Positions 1-5,168 of a DNA stretch of 5,168 bases are shown here, piece after piece. The stretch is taken from assembly GCA_947259815.1 (NCBI GenBank), contig CAMYNO010000083.1, positions 1 to 5,168 on the forward strand, in the 5' to 3' direction. The DNA is from an uncultured Parvularculaceae bacterium (GTDB lineage: Bacteria > Pseudomonadota > Alphaproteobacteria > Caulobacterales > Parvularculaceae). Each line of letters opens with the position of its first letter. The stretch's first letter is position 1. The translations under genes and the position numbers were made by a program. The notes beneath the pieces are model-generated. The model ran no database searches and was not told the origin of the DNA. It saw nothing but the letters and a program-made list of their open reading frames with translations.

Positions 1-923
1 CATTCCTGGTTGAGCGCGGCACCTTGCGCCGTTCCGACATTGTCGTTGTCGGTACGGAATGGGGCAAGGTTCGCGCCATGACCGACGATACGGGCGCGCA
101 AGTTAAAGAAGCGGGCCCGGCCTACCCTGTCGAGGTGTTGGGCCTCAACGGCGTGCCGGAGCCGGGCGAAAAATTCTATGTTGTTGAGTCCGAGGCGCGG
201 GCGCGTGAAGTCGCCGAGTTCCGTCAGCGTCAACGGCGCGAGAAAGAAGCTGCGCAGTCTTCAGGCACCTCGCTTGAGCAAATGATGGCGCAACTTCAGG
301 ATTCTGAAATCAAGGAACTTCCCATTGTCATTAAAGGCGATGTGCAGGGGTCTGTTGAGGCAATCATTGGCGCGCTCGACAAGATGTCGAACGACGAAGT
401 CCGCGTTCGCGTGCTTCACACCGGCGTCGGCGGCATCTCCGAAAGCGATGTAATTCTTGCGCAGGCGTCCAATGCGCCGGTTATCGGCTTTAACGTTCGC
501 GCCAATAAACAGGCGCGCGACGAGGCCGAACGCTCTGGCGTTGAAATCCGGTATTACTCGGTAATTTACGACCTTATCGACGATATCAAGGGTGCGCTTT
601 CCGGCATGCTCGATCCCGAGCTGCGCGAGACATTCCTTGGCAATGCGGAAATTCTGGAGGTCTTTTCTATCTCCAAGCATGGCAAGGTCGCCGGCTGCCG
701 CATCAGCGAAGGCAAGGTGGAGCGTGGCGCGAAAGTTCGCCTAATTCGCGACAATGTCGTTATCCACGAAGGCGAACTTTCACAGCTCAAGCGCTTCAAG
801 GATGACGTTAATGAAGTGCCGGCCGGTCAGGAATGCGGCATGAGTTTCGCCAATTATGAAGACATGAAAGTTGGCGATGTCATTGAGTGCTTCCGCGTCG
901 AGAAGATTACGCGGTCGCTTTAA
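1..923 (+). CDS. infB: Translation initiation factor IF2, C-terminal part (5' end outside window)
   Basis: IF2 is the cytoplasmic GTPase that brings fMet-tRNA to the 30S subunit and promotes 50S joining. The frame is open from the left edge (first full codon at position 3), and about 306 C-terminal residues are visible. The G domain lies outside. The visible part begins in the beta-barrel after the G domain ([23 protein letters not shown]). A charged Gln/Arg/Glu-rich helical segment follows (about positions 195-300), then domain III ([35 protein letters not shown]) and the C-terminal barrel that binds fMet-tRNA ([16 protein letters not shown], then QECGMSF with its conserved Cys). It ends with TAA at 921-923. 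The TTG at 24 is an internal codon, because matching IF2 sequence continues upstream of it. No frameshift or missing block is seen. rbfA follows after 116 bp, the usual order in bacteria. Identification is essentially certain. Confidence 0.98.
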   Translation, partial: FLVERGTLRRSDIVVVGTEWGKVRAMTDDTGAQVKEAGPAYPVEVLGLNGVPEPGEKFYVVESEARAREVAEFRQRQRREKEAAQSSGTSLEQMMAQLQDSEIKELPIVIKGDVQGSVEAIIGALDKMSNDEVRVRVLHTGVGGISESDVILAQASNAPVIGFNVRANKQARDEAERSGVEIRYYSVIYDLIDDIKGALSGMLDPELRETFLGNAEILEVFSISKHGKVAGCRISEGKVERGAKVRLIRDNVVIHEGELSQLKRFKDDVNEVPAGQECGMSFANYEDMKVGDVIECFRVEKITRSL

Positions 924-936
924 TTAGCCTTCGCCG

Positions 937-977
937 GCGCCAATCGGTTTCCGTTATATGCGGAATACTATCGGCGC
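937..977 (+). other. Nested inverted repeat in infB-rbfA spacer
   Basis: An outer arm GCGCC (937-941) can pair with GGCGC (973-977). An inner perfect arm TTCCG (949-953) pairs with CGGAA (961-965) around a 7-nt loop. No T-run follows, so this is not a standard intrinsic terminator. In the transcript it could be a processing or stability hairpin, but the stems are short and could be chance. Confidence 0.3.
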
Positions 978-999
978 TGGAAAAGCCGCTTCGGGGTCG

Positions 1000-1026
1000 G
1001 GGCGTTTCGCACCGCCCTTAAACGCC
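1000..1026 (+). promoter_or_regulatory. Two mutually exclusive hairpins in the rbfA leader
   Basis: GGCGTTT (1001-1007) and AAACGCC (1020-1026) form a perfect 7-bp inverted repeat with a 12-nt loop. GGGCG (1000-1004) and CGCCC (1013-1017) form a perfect 5-bp alternative that uses the same left arm, so only one can form at a time. The right arm of the longer stem ends 13 nt before the rbfA start codon, and no Shine-Dalgarno is visible there. A role in controlling rbfA translation is inference. Confidence 0.3.
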
Positions 1027-1039
1027 TACAGCTTGATCT

Positions 1040-1435
1040 ATGTCGAAACGATTTTCTTCCGAAAAAGGCCCAAGCCAGCGCCAATTGCGCGCCGGGGAGC
1101 TGATCCGTCACGCGCTTGTGGAGATATTCCAGCGTGAAGACTTTCGCGAACCCGCTTTGGCCGGCGTCTCGATCACGGTTTCTGAAGTGCGGGTTTCGCC
1201 CGACTTGAAAAATGCTTCGGTTTTCGCGTCCCCCTTGGGCGGGGAAAGGCAGGATGAGGTCGTCGTTGCGCTCAACCATGCCGCCGCTCATATTCGCGGT
1301 CTTCTTGGCAAGAAAATTGACCTGAAATTCACGCCCAGCCTAAAATTTCTTTCGGACGAGACGTTCGCGGAGGCGCAAAAAATCGACCGCCTCCTTGCTC
1401 AGCCGCAAGTCGCCCGTGATTTAAGCGATAAATAG
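1040..1435 (+). CDS. rbfA: Ribosome-binding factor A (30S maturation)
   Basis: RbfA is a small single-domain KH-type protein that binds the immature 30S subunit near the 5' end of 16S rRNA. It helps late processing and cold adaptation. The product is 131 residues, a normal bacterial length. Family features are visible in order: an N-terminal helix (SQRQLRAGELIRHALVEIFQRE, residues about 12-33), the strand ITVSEVRVSPDLKNASVFAS (about 45-64), a helix with LNHAAAHIRGLLGKKIDLKF, and the closing PSLKFLSDETFAEAQKIDRLL. The ATG at 1040 is the only possible start near the N-terminus, because an in-frame TGA lies at 1034-1036. No good Shine-Dalgarno precedes it, which is unusual next to the strong sites of the methyltransferase and truB genes. 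It is probably co-transcribed with infB. Identification is firm. Confidence 0.96.
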   Translation: MSKRFSSEKGPSQRQLRAGELIRHALVEIFQREDFREPALAGVSITVSEVRVSPDLKNASVFASPLGGERQDEVVVALNHAAAHIRGLLGKKIDLKFTPSLKFLSDETFAEAQKIDRLLAQPQVARDLSDK

Positions 1436-1477
1436 AGGCTCTGCTGCGGCGGGCTGCAATCCTTGCCGTCGAAATCG

Positions 1478-1508
1478 TTGAGGCATCATCGTCATCTCCA
1501 TGTCTAAT
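1478..1508 (+). promoter_or_regulatory. Weak candidate promoter for the methyltransferase gene
   Basis: TTGAGG (1478-1483) resembles a -35 box, and TCTAAT (1503-1508) matches the TATAAT -10 consensus in five of six positions. The 19-bp spacing is longer than the preferred 17. Transcription would start near 1515, giving a short leader that holds only the Shine-Dalgarno. It is a weak call from consensus alone. It gains a little support from the terminator after the gene, which suggests a separate unit. Confidence 0.27.
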
Positions 1509-1517
1509 GGGCTCACC

Positions 1518-1523
1518 AAGGAG
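1518..1523 (+). promoter_or_regulatory. Shine-Dalgarno deciding the methyltransferase start
   Basis: AAGGAG lies 6 nt before the ATG at 1530. It favours that ATG over the in-frame ATG at 1500, which has no ribosome-binding site and would put ten polar residues before the signal peptide. Confidence 0.8.
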
Positions 1524-1529
1524 AGAACG

Positions 1530-2258
1530 ATGAAGAAACTTATTTGCGCCGGTCTGGCATGCGCGGCGTTATCGCTCGGGGCGGCGAATGCAGGCGTTGC
1601 CGAAGCCGTCAGTGACGAATCCCGGCTGGATGAACACACAGTGCGCGACGCCGCCCGCAAACCGGAGGCAGTCCTGTCCTTCGCCGGAATTAAATCGGGC
1701 GACAAGGTCGCCGATCTCGCCGCCGGCTCAGGCTACTACACAGCGCTGCTCAGTCGTGTCGTAGGCGAGGATGGAAAGGTTTATGCGGTCGATCCAACCC
1801 GCATTTTTGACGCGTTCCCGAATGCGGCAAAAACCTTTCCCAAATATATCGAAAACGATCCGCGAGAAAACGTGGAATATTCCGTACAGAAATTTGACGA
1901 GCTTGCATTCGATGAGTCTCTCGATGCCGTCGTCATGGGCCTTTACTATCACGACACTGTCTGGACCGAGGTTGATCGCGCAGCGATGAACAAAGCGATT
2001 TATGATTCTCTGAAATCCGGCGGCGTTTACTTGATCACCGACCACAATGCAGCGTCGGATGCGGATGAAAGCGTCACGAAAGAGTTGCACCGGATGTATC
2101 CCGGCGCTGTGAAGCCCGAGGTGTTGGCTGCCGGGTTTGAATTTGCCGACAAGTTGGACGTTCTGGCAAACGCTGACGATCCGCTCACCGACTCCGTTTT
2201 TACAGATGAGAGACGCGGGAAGACGGATCGCTTCGTTTATCTCTTTCGCAAGCCTTGA
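1530..2258 (+). CDS. Predicted exported class I SAM-dependent methyltransferase-fold protein
   Basis: The product has 242 residues from the ATG at 1530. Residues 1-26 look like a Sec signal peptide: MKK, then a hydrophobic stretch (LICAGLACAALSLGAA), then ANA-G (cut after 21) or AEA-V (cut after 26). The mature part has a Rossmann-type methyltransferase core. Motif I is VADLAAGSGYY (60-70), the acidic residue after strand 2 is D88 in VYAVD, LDAVVMGLYYHD (131-142) is at the motif IV position, and SGGVYLITDHNA (163-174) follows. The ending RGKTDRFVYLFRKP is typical of a proteobacterial group of predicted methyltransferases that often carry signal peptides (COG4798-like, from memory). Substrate and reaction are unknown. 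Export is odd because SAM is cytoplasmic, so the protein may bind another ligand. It sits between rbfA and truB, where no such gene is normally found. Fold confidence is high, function low. Confidence 0.9.
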   Translation: MKKLICAGLACAALSLGAANAGVAEAVSDESRLDEHTVRDAARKPEAVLSFAGIKSGDKVADLAAGSGYYTALLSRVVGEDGKVYAVDPTRIFDAFPNAAKTFPKYIENDPRENVEYSVQKFDELAFDESLDAVVMGLYYHDTVWTEVDRAAMNKAIYDSLKSGGVYLITDHNAASDADESVTKELHRMYPGAVKPEVLAAGFEFADKLDVLANADDPLTDSVFTDERRGKTDRFVYLFRKP

Positions 2259-2286
2259 CGGACGCGCTTTTGCCTGATTGAAACAG

Positions 2287-2328
2287 CGCGCTCGCCGTCC
2301 GTCCGACCCGGTGCGGCGAGCGCGTTTT
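2287..2328 (+). terminator. Strong intrinsic terminator after the methyltransferase gene
   Basis: CGCGCTCGCCG (2287-2297) and CGGCGAGCGCG (2314-2324) form a perfect 11-bp GC-rich stem with a 16-nt loop, followed at once by TTTT (2325-2328). It lies 28 bp after the methyltransferase stop codon and ends 27 bp before the truB ATG. The T-run is short, so readthrough into truB is plausible. It could act as an attenuator or partial terminator. Confidence 0.75.
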
Positions 2329-2342
2329 AAGTCATGATCATC

Positions 2343-2347
2343 AGGAG
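2343..2347 (+). promoter_or_regulatory. truB Shine-Dalgarno
   Basis: AGGAG ends 8 nt before the truB ATG at 2356 and supports that start. An 8-bp palindrome, ATGATCAT (2334-2341), lies just upstream in the 27-bp gap after the terminator. This gap is too short to hold a full sigma-70 promoter. Confidence 0.7.
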
Positions 2348-2355
2348 CCCGGCCA

Positions 2356-3285
2356 ATGGGCAGACGGCGCAAAAAGGGACGGCCCATATCGGGCTGGCTC
2401 ATCCTCGATAAACCGTTCGACATGGGCTCGACCCAGGCGGTTGGCAAAGTAAAATGGTTGTTTCAGGCGCAAAAAGCGGGGCATGCGGGAACGCTAGATC
2501 CGCTTGCGACCGGCGTATTGCCAATTGCGCTCGGCGAGGCGACCAAAACGGTCCCCTACATCATGGATGCGGAAAAGACCTATCGCTTTACAGCGAAATG
2601 GGGCGCATCGACGACGACGGATGATGGCGAGGGCGATATCATCGCCAAATCCGACATTCGCCCGACCTGTGATGAAATTGCCGCCGTACTGGATAAGTTT
2701 ACCGGCGAGATTGAACAGGTGCCGCCGCAATTTTCCGCAGTAAAAGTTGCGGGTGAGCGCGCTTACGATATTGCACGGGACGGTGAAAAAGTCGCGCTCG
2801 ATGCGCGTATTATTACCGTCCACGAATTACGCATTGTCGACATGCCTTCGGCAGATGAGACCATATTCGAAGCCGTGACAGGAAAAGGCGCTTATGTGCG
2901 CGCGCTCGTTCGCGATCTTGCAAAAGCACTGGGTACGGAAGGTCACGTATCGGCCTTGCGCCGGACGGCTGTTGGGCCATTCCGCGCCGAGGACGCGGTC
3001 AATTTAGGCGATCTGGAAGAGCACGAAGCGCCGGAAGCGCGCGACGCCATGCTCCAGCCGATCGCGTTCGCATTGTCCGGCCTTCCTCAGGCGACGATAG
3101 ACGGTCCACAGGCGGACAAGCTTCGCCGCGGCCAAGCCGCTATTGTCGCGCCGCCAGTCGCCAAGGGCCTGCGCGGCGATCGCGCCGGCGAAGTCGAAAA
3201 TGTCCTGGCCGTCCTGCACGATGAAGCGGTGGCTATCTGCACGCTCGACGGGTTGAAGCTTCAACCCGGGCGTGTTTTCAATTAA
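2356..3285 (+). CDS. truB: tRNA pseudouridine(55) synthase TruB
   Basis: TruB converts U55 of the tRNA T-loop to pseudouridine in the cytoplasm and also acts as a tRNA folding chaperone. The product has 309 residues, normal for the family. Motifs appear in order: GWLILDKPFDMGST (13-26), the catalytic loop HAGTLDPLATGVLPIALGEATK with nucleophile Asp48, KTYRF with Tyr76 that stacks on the target base, GASTTTDDGEGD (83-94), QVPPQFSAVKVAGERAYDIAR (121-141), and GKGAYVRALVRDLAKALG with Arg182. LRRTAVGPF (201-209) and a C-terminal PUA-like region follow. Asp48 and Tyr76 match the E. coli numbering. The start is supported by the AGGAG site. The gene follows a terminator hairpin rather than directly following rbfA. 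Its final codons contain a perfect 20-bp palindrome. After truB the usual rpsO is absent; a convergent gene follows. Confidence 0.98.
   Translation: MGRRRKKGRPISGWLILDKPFDMGSTQAVGKVKWLFQAQKAGHAGTLDPLATGVLPIALGEATKTVPYIMDAEKTYRFTAKWGASTTTDDGEGDIIAKSDIRPTCDEIAAVLDKFTGEIEQVPPQFSAVKVAGERAYDIARDGEKVALDARIITVHELRIVDMPSADETIFEAVTGKGAYVRALVRDLAKALGTEGHVSALRRTAVGPFRAEDAVNLGDLEEHEAPEARDAMLQPIAFALSGLPQATIDGPQADKLRRGQAAIVAPPVAKGLRGDRAGEVENVLAVLHDEAVAICTLDGLKLQPGRVFN
3249..3268. repeat. Perfect 20-bp palindrome in the last codons of truB
   Basis: The left half CGGGTTGAAG (3249-3258) is the exact reverse complement of the right half CTTCAACCCG (3259-3268). In the mRNA it folds as an 8-bp stem with an AGCT loop. 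TTTT follows 7 nt later (3275-3278), too far for a canonical terminator. It encodes the segment DGLKLQPG of TruB, so it must satisfy both protein and nucleic-acid structure. It may be a 3'-end stabilising hairpin, a binding site for a dimeric protein, or chance. Confidence 0.6.
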
Positions 3286-3288
3286 ATT

Positions 3289-3314
3289 AGCATGCGCTTA
3301 TTGGATGCTTTTTT
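3289..3314 (+). terminator. Weak terminator-like hairpin after truB
   Basis: AGCAT (3289-3293) and ATGCT (3305-3309) form a 5-bp stem with an 11-nt loop, followed by five more T's (3310-3314). The stem is short and AT-rich, so efficiency is doubtful. It fills most of the 37-bp gap between the convergent truB and sulfotransferase genes. Read from the - strand the same stem is followed by AATTT, so it could weakly serve both directions. Confidence 0.4.
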
Positions 3315-3322
3315 GACGGCGG

Positions 3323-4105
3323 TTATTTTTCGTAGCCAAGCTTGTCCACAAGAGAGCCAAGCGCGGCGTTCAGTACCGTTTTGTCGGCAGGGCTGAAGTC
3401 ATTCTTCCAGCGGCCAATGCTCTCCGCAGTAATGTTTTGGCGTTTGTGAATTTTCGGGTCTTCCAGTCCATGGCCATGCGCCGGCGCTGCGATGTTCTCC
3501 GTCATCGCCGGTTCGAATTCCTCGCCGATGAGGTCAAGGACCGGTTTTAAGGCTGCCTCACTGTTCCCGACCAGTTCCTCGTATCGCACGATGGCGCTAC
3601 GTCCCGTAGCCTGTTCGATAAATTTCAGGCCGCTTTCGATATATGTCGCCACATGTTTCGCTTTGCCTGTCAGGTCGTCTGGTACGGCTTTATCCATTTT
3701 CGCCTCGCACATGGAGGCGACCGTATCGAATGGATGGCGAATGATCATGATAAAAAACAACTTGCCGCCAAGCGTCCGGTCCCAATGTGCCGCGTTCAGT
3801 GCATTTTCAGGGTTCTTGTCAGCCCAGCGTCGCTTGCCCGCTTTGGCGGCGGCGATCTCGTAACAGCGAATAAGCGCCTTGGTGAATTCATCGACCCAGA
3901 CATCTTCCGGCAGCCCGAGCGCTTTAATTGACGCGCCGAGCCGGGCATGGGCGTGTGGATCGTTGAGGTACTGACCGAAAAGATCGCGGTGCAGTTTAAT
4001 CTCGGGTGGACAGAAAATTGCGGAATGGCCATTGAGGATGCGCCGGAAAAGCGTTGTTCCTGAGCGGTGGCAGCCGCCGACGATGATTGGCCAATTGTCA
4101 GACAA
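3323..4105 (-). CDS. Sulfotransferase family protein (PAPS-dependent), short form
   Basis: The protein is predicted to transfer a sulfuryl group from PAPS to an unknown acceptor. It has 260 residues with no signal peptide or membrane segment, so it is likely cytoplasmic. The PAPS 5'-phosphosulfate loop is GGCHRSGTTLFRRIL (10-24). ADKNPENALN (95-104) carries the Asp-Lys-x-Pro motif of the Sulfotransfer_3-like family. The 3'-phosphate-binding segment is IIRHPFDTVASM (121-132), with RYEELV (174-179) and the C-terminal IGRWKNDFSP (230-239) also visible. The start is a TTG at 4105-4103. No ATG or GTG lies between it and the upstream in-frame TAG, and the P-loop is only ten residues in. GGGG (- strand, 4116-4113) is a weak ribosome-binding site. 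The gene overlaps the end of the upstream sulfotransferase gene by 8 bp, which suggests translational coupling. Family is firm, substrate unknown. Confidence 0.9.
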   Translation of the reverse strand: MSDNWPIIVGGCHRSGTTLFRRILNGHSAIFCPPEIKLHRDLFGQYLNDPHAHARLGASIKALGLPEDVWVDEFTKALIRCYEIAAAKAGKRRWADKNPENALNAAHWDRTLGGKLFFIMIIRHPFDTVASMCEAKMDKAVPDDLTGKAKHVATYIESGLKFIEQATGRSAIVRYEELVGNSEAALKPVLDLIGEEFEPAMTENIAAPAHGHGLEDPKIHKRQNITAESIGRWKNDFSPADKTVLNAALGSLVDKLGYEK

Positions 4106-5168
4106 GGTCGTACCCCAGATCGCGCAGCATAGGGCCGGCTATTCGCTGGAAAGTTTTGATCTCGCTCGCGCTCAGCACGTCCTTCCAGCGCCCGATACGC
4201 GACGGGTCAGGCGGTGACGCAGTGAGCGTGTGGATTTCCTGCCGCTTCTCTGCCGATATTATATCGCCCTGTTTCGTTTCCAGCGCGCCGAGTTCTGCTA
4301 ACCGCTCTTGTGCGTGCTCATGCGCATTCAGTTGGGCCGGGTCGAATTTGAGGCCAATGGCGTCGCAGACTTGCCGTAATTGTCCTTCAGGGTTCTGAAC
4401 AAATTGCTCGTAGCGCACTTCCATGTAGCGATCGAGGAATTGCGCCTGTTGGCGCGCCCGCGAAACCCGCCAGACCCACAGGGACGCAACCTTGCGGATG
4501 TCGTCGCCCTCACCAAACCAAAGTCCCTTCAGGGACGCTGCCACGTCGCGCCCGTCGCGTATCATGTGAATAAAAAACGCCTCGGGAAGCGCCTCAGCAA
4601 TATCCAGCATGTTAACGCCGTGGGTCGGCGTCTTGTCGCCGATGCGCATCGCGCCGTATCGCGCGGCATAAAACGCGTAGATTTCCCTGACCCATGCAAG
4701 TGGTCGCGCGGCGTCGAATTTTGCGAATATGCTCGCGAGTTCGTCGTCGCTGACGCCCATATCCTGCCAGTTGTGGGCGTTTTTGAGGGTGTCACGGACT
4801 GCTTCAGCTGTAATATCGCCGGCCTTTAGCCGCCTGATAAGCGGCATCAGCCAGTGTGTTTCCGGCGGTATTGCGACGGTTGGATGTGCGTCCAGCATGA
4901 ACCGCATCAGCGTCGTGCCGCTGCGGCTCATCCCGAGGATGAATGGCGCAGGGGGCGGGGCAGGAGTAGCCGGTGGCTTTGGCGCAATGAATTTTGGCGG
5001 CGTCGCTGCGTTAAAAATCAAATGTTCCGGTTCCGGCCGGTCATCACGCCAGCCGTCCCTGTCCAGATGAAAGAGTTTTTCCCGCGTCGGCGGCACAATG
5101 AAATTGGCGCTCGTTGCAACACGGTTTCCATGCCAACCACGCTCCAGATCCGCACGCGCGAAAACCCG
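4098..5168 (-). CDS. Sulfotransferase family protein with N-terminal extension (5' end probably outside window)
   Basis: This is a second PAPS-dependent sulfotransferase of the Sulfotransfer_3-like type. Numbering from the GTG at 5096-5094 gives 332 residues. The 5'-phosphosulfate loop is GMSRSGTTLMRFML (55-68). GDKTPTHGVNMLDIAE (153-168), HMIRDGRDVAASLKG with the 3'-phosphate motif (177-191), RYEQFVQNPEGQL (228-240) and IGRWKDVLS (301-309) follow. The GTG is the only common start visible, and it lacks a Shine-Dalgarno. The frame has no stop for a further 24 codons to the window edge (ending GWHGNRVATSANFI before the GTG). Before the catalytic domain is a Pro/Ala-rich stretch (PKPPATPAPPPAP, 39-51) resembling an interdomain linker. 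I infer that the gene begins beyond the window and may carry another N-terminal region, which I do not recognise. If the GTG is used, the gene is 4098-5096. No signal peptide is visible. The acceptor is unknown. Confidence 0.88.
   Translation of the reverse strand, partial: RVFARADLERGWHGNRVATSANFIVPPTREKLFHLDRDGWRDDRPEPEHLIFNAATPPKFIAPKPPATPAPPPAPFILGMSRSGTTLMRFMLDAHPTVAIPPETHWLMPLIRRLKAGDITAEAVRDTLKNAHNWQDMGVSDDELASIFAKFDAARPLAWVREIYAFYAARYGAMRIGDKTPTHGVNMLDIAEALPEAFFIHMIRDGRDVAASLKGLWFGEGDDIRKVASLWVWRVSRARQQAQFLDRYMEVRYEQFVQNPEGQLRQVCDAIGLKFDPAQLNAHEHAQERLAELGALETKQGDIISAEKRQEIHTLTASPPDPSRIGRWKDVLSASEIKTFQRIAGPMLRDLGYDLV

Noticed and set aside
261..680. Open frame on the - strand within infB
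   Set aside because: It lies wholly inside the conserved IF2 coding region, with no family resemblance of its own.
930..969. Sigma-70 promoter in the infB-rbfA spacer (TTCGCC with TTATAT, or AATACT)
   Set aside because: The -10 matches are only three or four of six, with no convincing -35 partner at good spacing.
1500..1529. Upstream in-frame ATG at 1500 as the methyltransferase start
   Set aside because: It has no Shine-Dalgarno and would add ten polar residues before the signal peptide. The ATG at 1530 has AAGGAG at ideal spacing.
1545..1565. Lipoprotein lipobox at Cys6 or Cys11 of the methyltransferase signal peptide
   Set aside because: The residues before each Cys do not fit the [LVI]-[ASTVI]-[GAS]-C pattern, and the hydrophobic segment before them would be too short.
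1728..2447. Long open frame on the - strand (239 codons) opposite the methyltransferase and truB start
   Set aside because: It is antisense to a gene with clear family motifs and to the start of truB, matches no family I recognise, and crosses a terminator hairpin. It is a by-product of codon bias on the other strand.
4380..4829. Open frame on the + strand (149 codons) opposite the upstream sulfotransferase gene
   Set aside because: The opposite strand encodes all the sulfotransferase motifs here. The + frame has no recognisable domain and no ribosome-binding site.
1..5168. CRISPR arrays, tRNA or rRNA genes, insertion sequence ends, direct repeats
   Set aside because: No repeated spacer-repeat pattern, no cloverleaf-like or rRNA sequence, and no transposase motifs were seen on either strand.

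Overview
The window looks like a chromosomal segment of an alphaproteobacterium with moderately high GC. This rests on the infB-rbfA-truB gene order and on the wording of the IF2 C-terminus (the ECGM motif and the ending [16 protein letters not shown]), which resembles alphaproteobacterial IF2. Genus cannot be read from the sequence.

Positions 1 to about 3285 are the translation/ribosome-maturation cluster on the + strand. They hold the 3' part of infB (initiation factor IF2, cut by the window edge), a 116-bp spacer with possible hairpins, rbfA (30S maturation factor), and truB (tRNA pseudouridine-55 synthase). Between rbfA and truB lies an extra gene for a class I SAM-dependent methyltransferase-fold protein with a clear N-terminal signal peptide. 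It has its own strong Shine-Dalgarno sequence and a weak promoter candidate, and is followed by a strong hairpin with a T-run. It therefore reads like a self-contained insert in an otherwise conserved housekeeping operon.

Positions 3286 to 3322 are a 37-bp convergent spacer with a weak terminator-like hairpin. A perfect 20-bp palindrome sits just before it, in the last codons of truB.

Positions 3323 to 5168 carry two PAPS-dependent sulfotransferase-family genes on the - strand. They overlap by 8 bp, and the downstream gene starts at a TTG, which suggests translational coupling. The upstream gene's frame stays open to the window edge, and its catalytic domain follows a Pro/Ala-rich linker, so its true N-terminus probably lies outside. 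The acceptor they sulfate cannot be deduced; a cell-surface glycan or lipid, or a small metabolite, is possible.

The infB, rbfA and truB products act in translation (initiation, 30S maturation, tRNA modification). The methyltransferase and the sulfotransferases have no obvious link to it. I found no CRISPR array, tRNA, rRNA, insertion sequence or clearly new defence or mobile system. The main points of interest are the secreted methyltransferase cassette inside the operon, the terminator placed just before truB, the palindrome in truB, and the coupled sulfotransferase pair.
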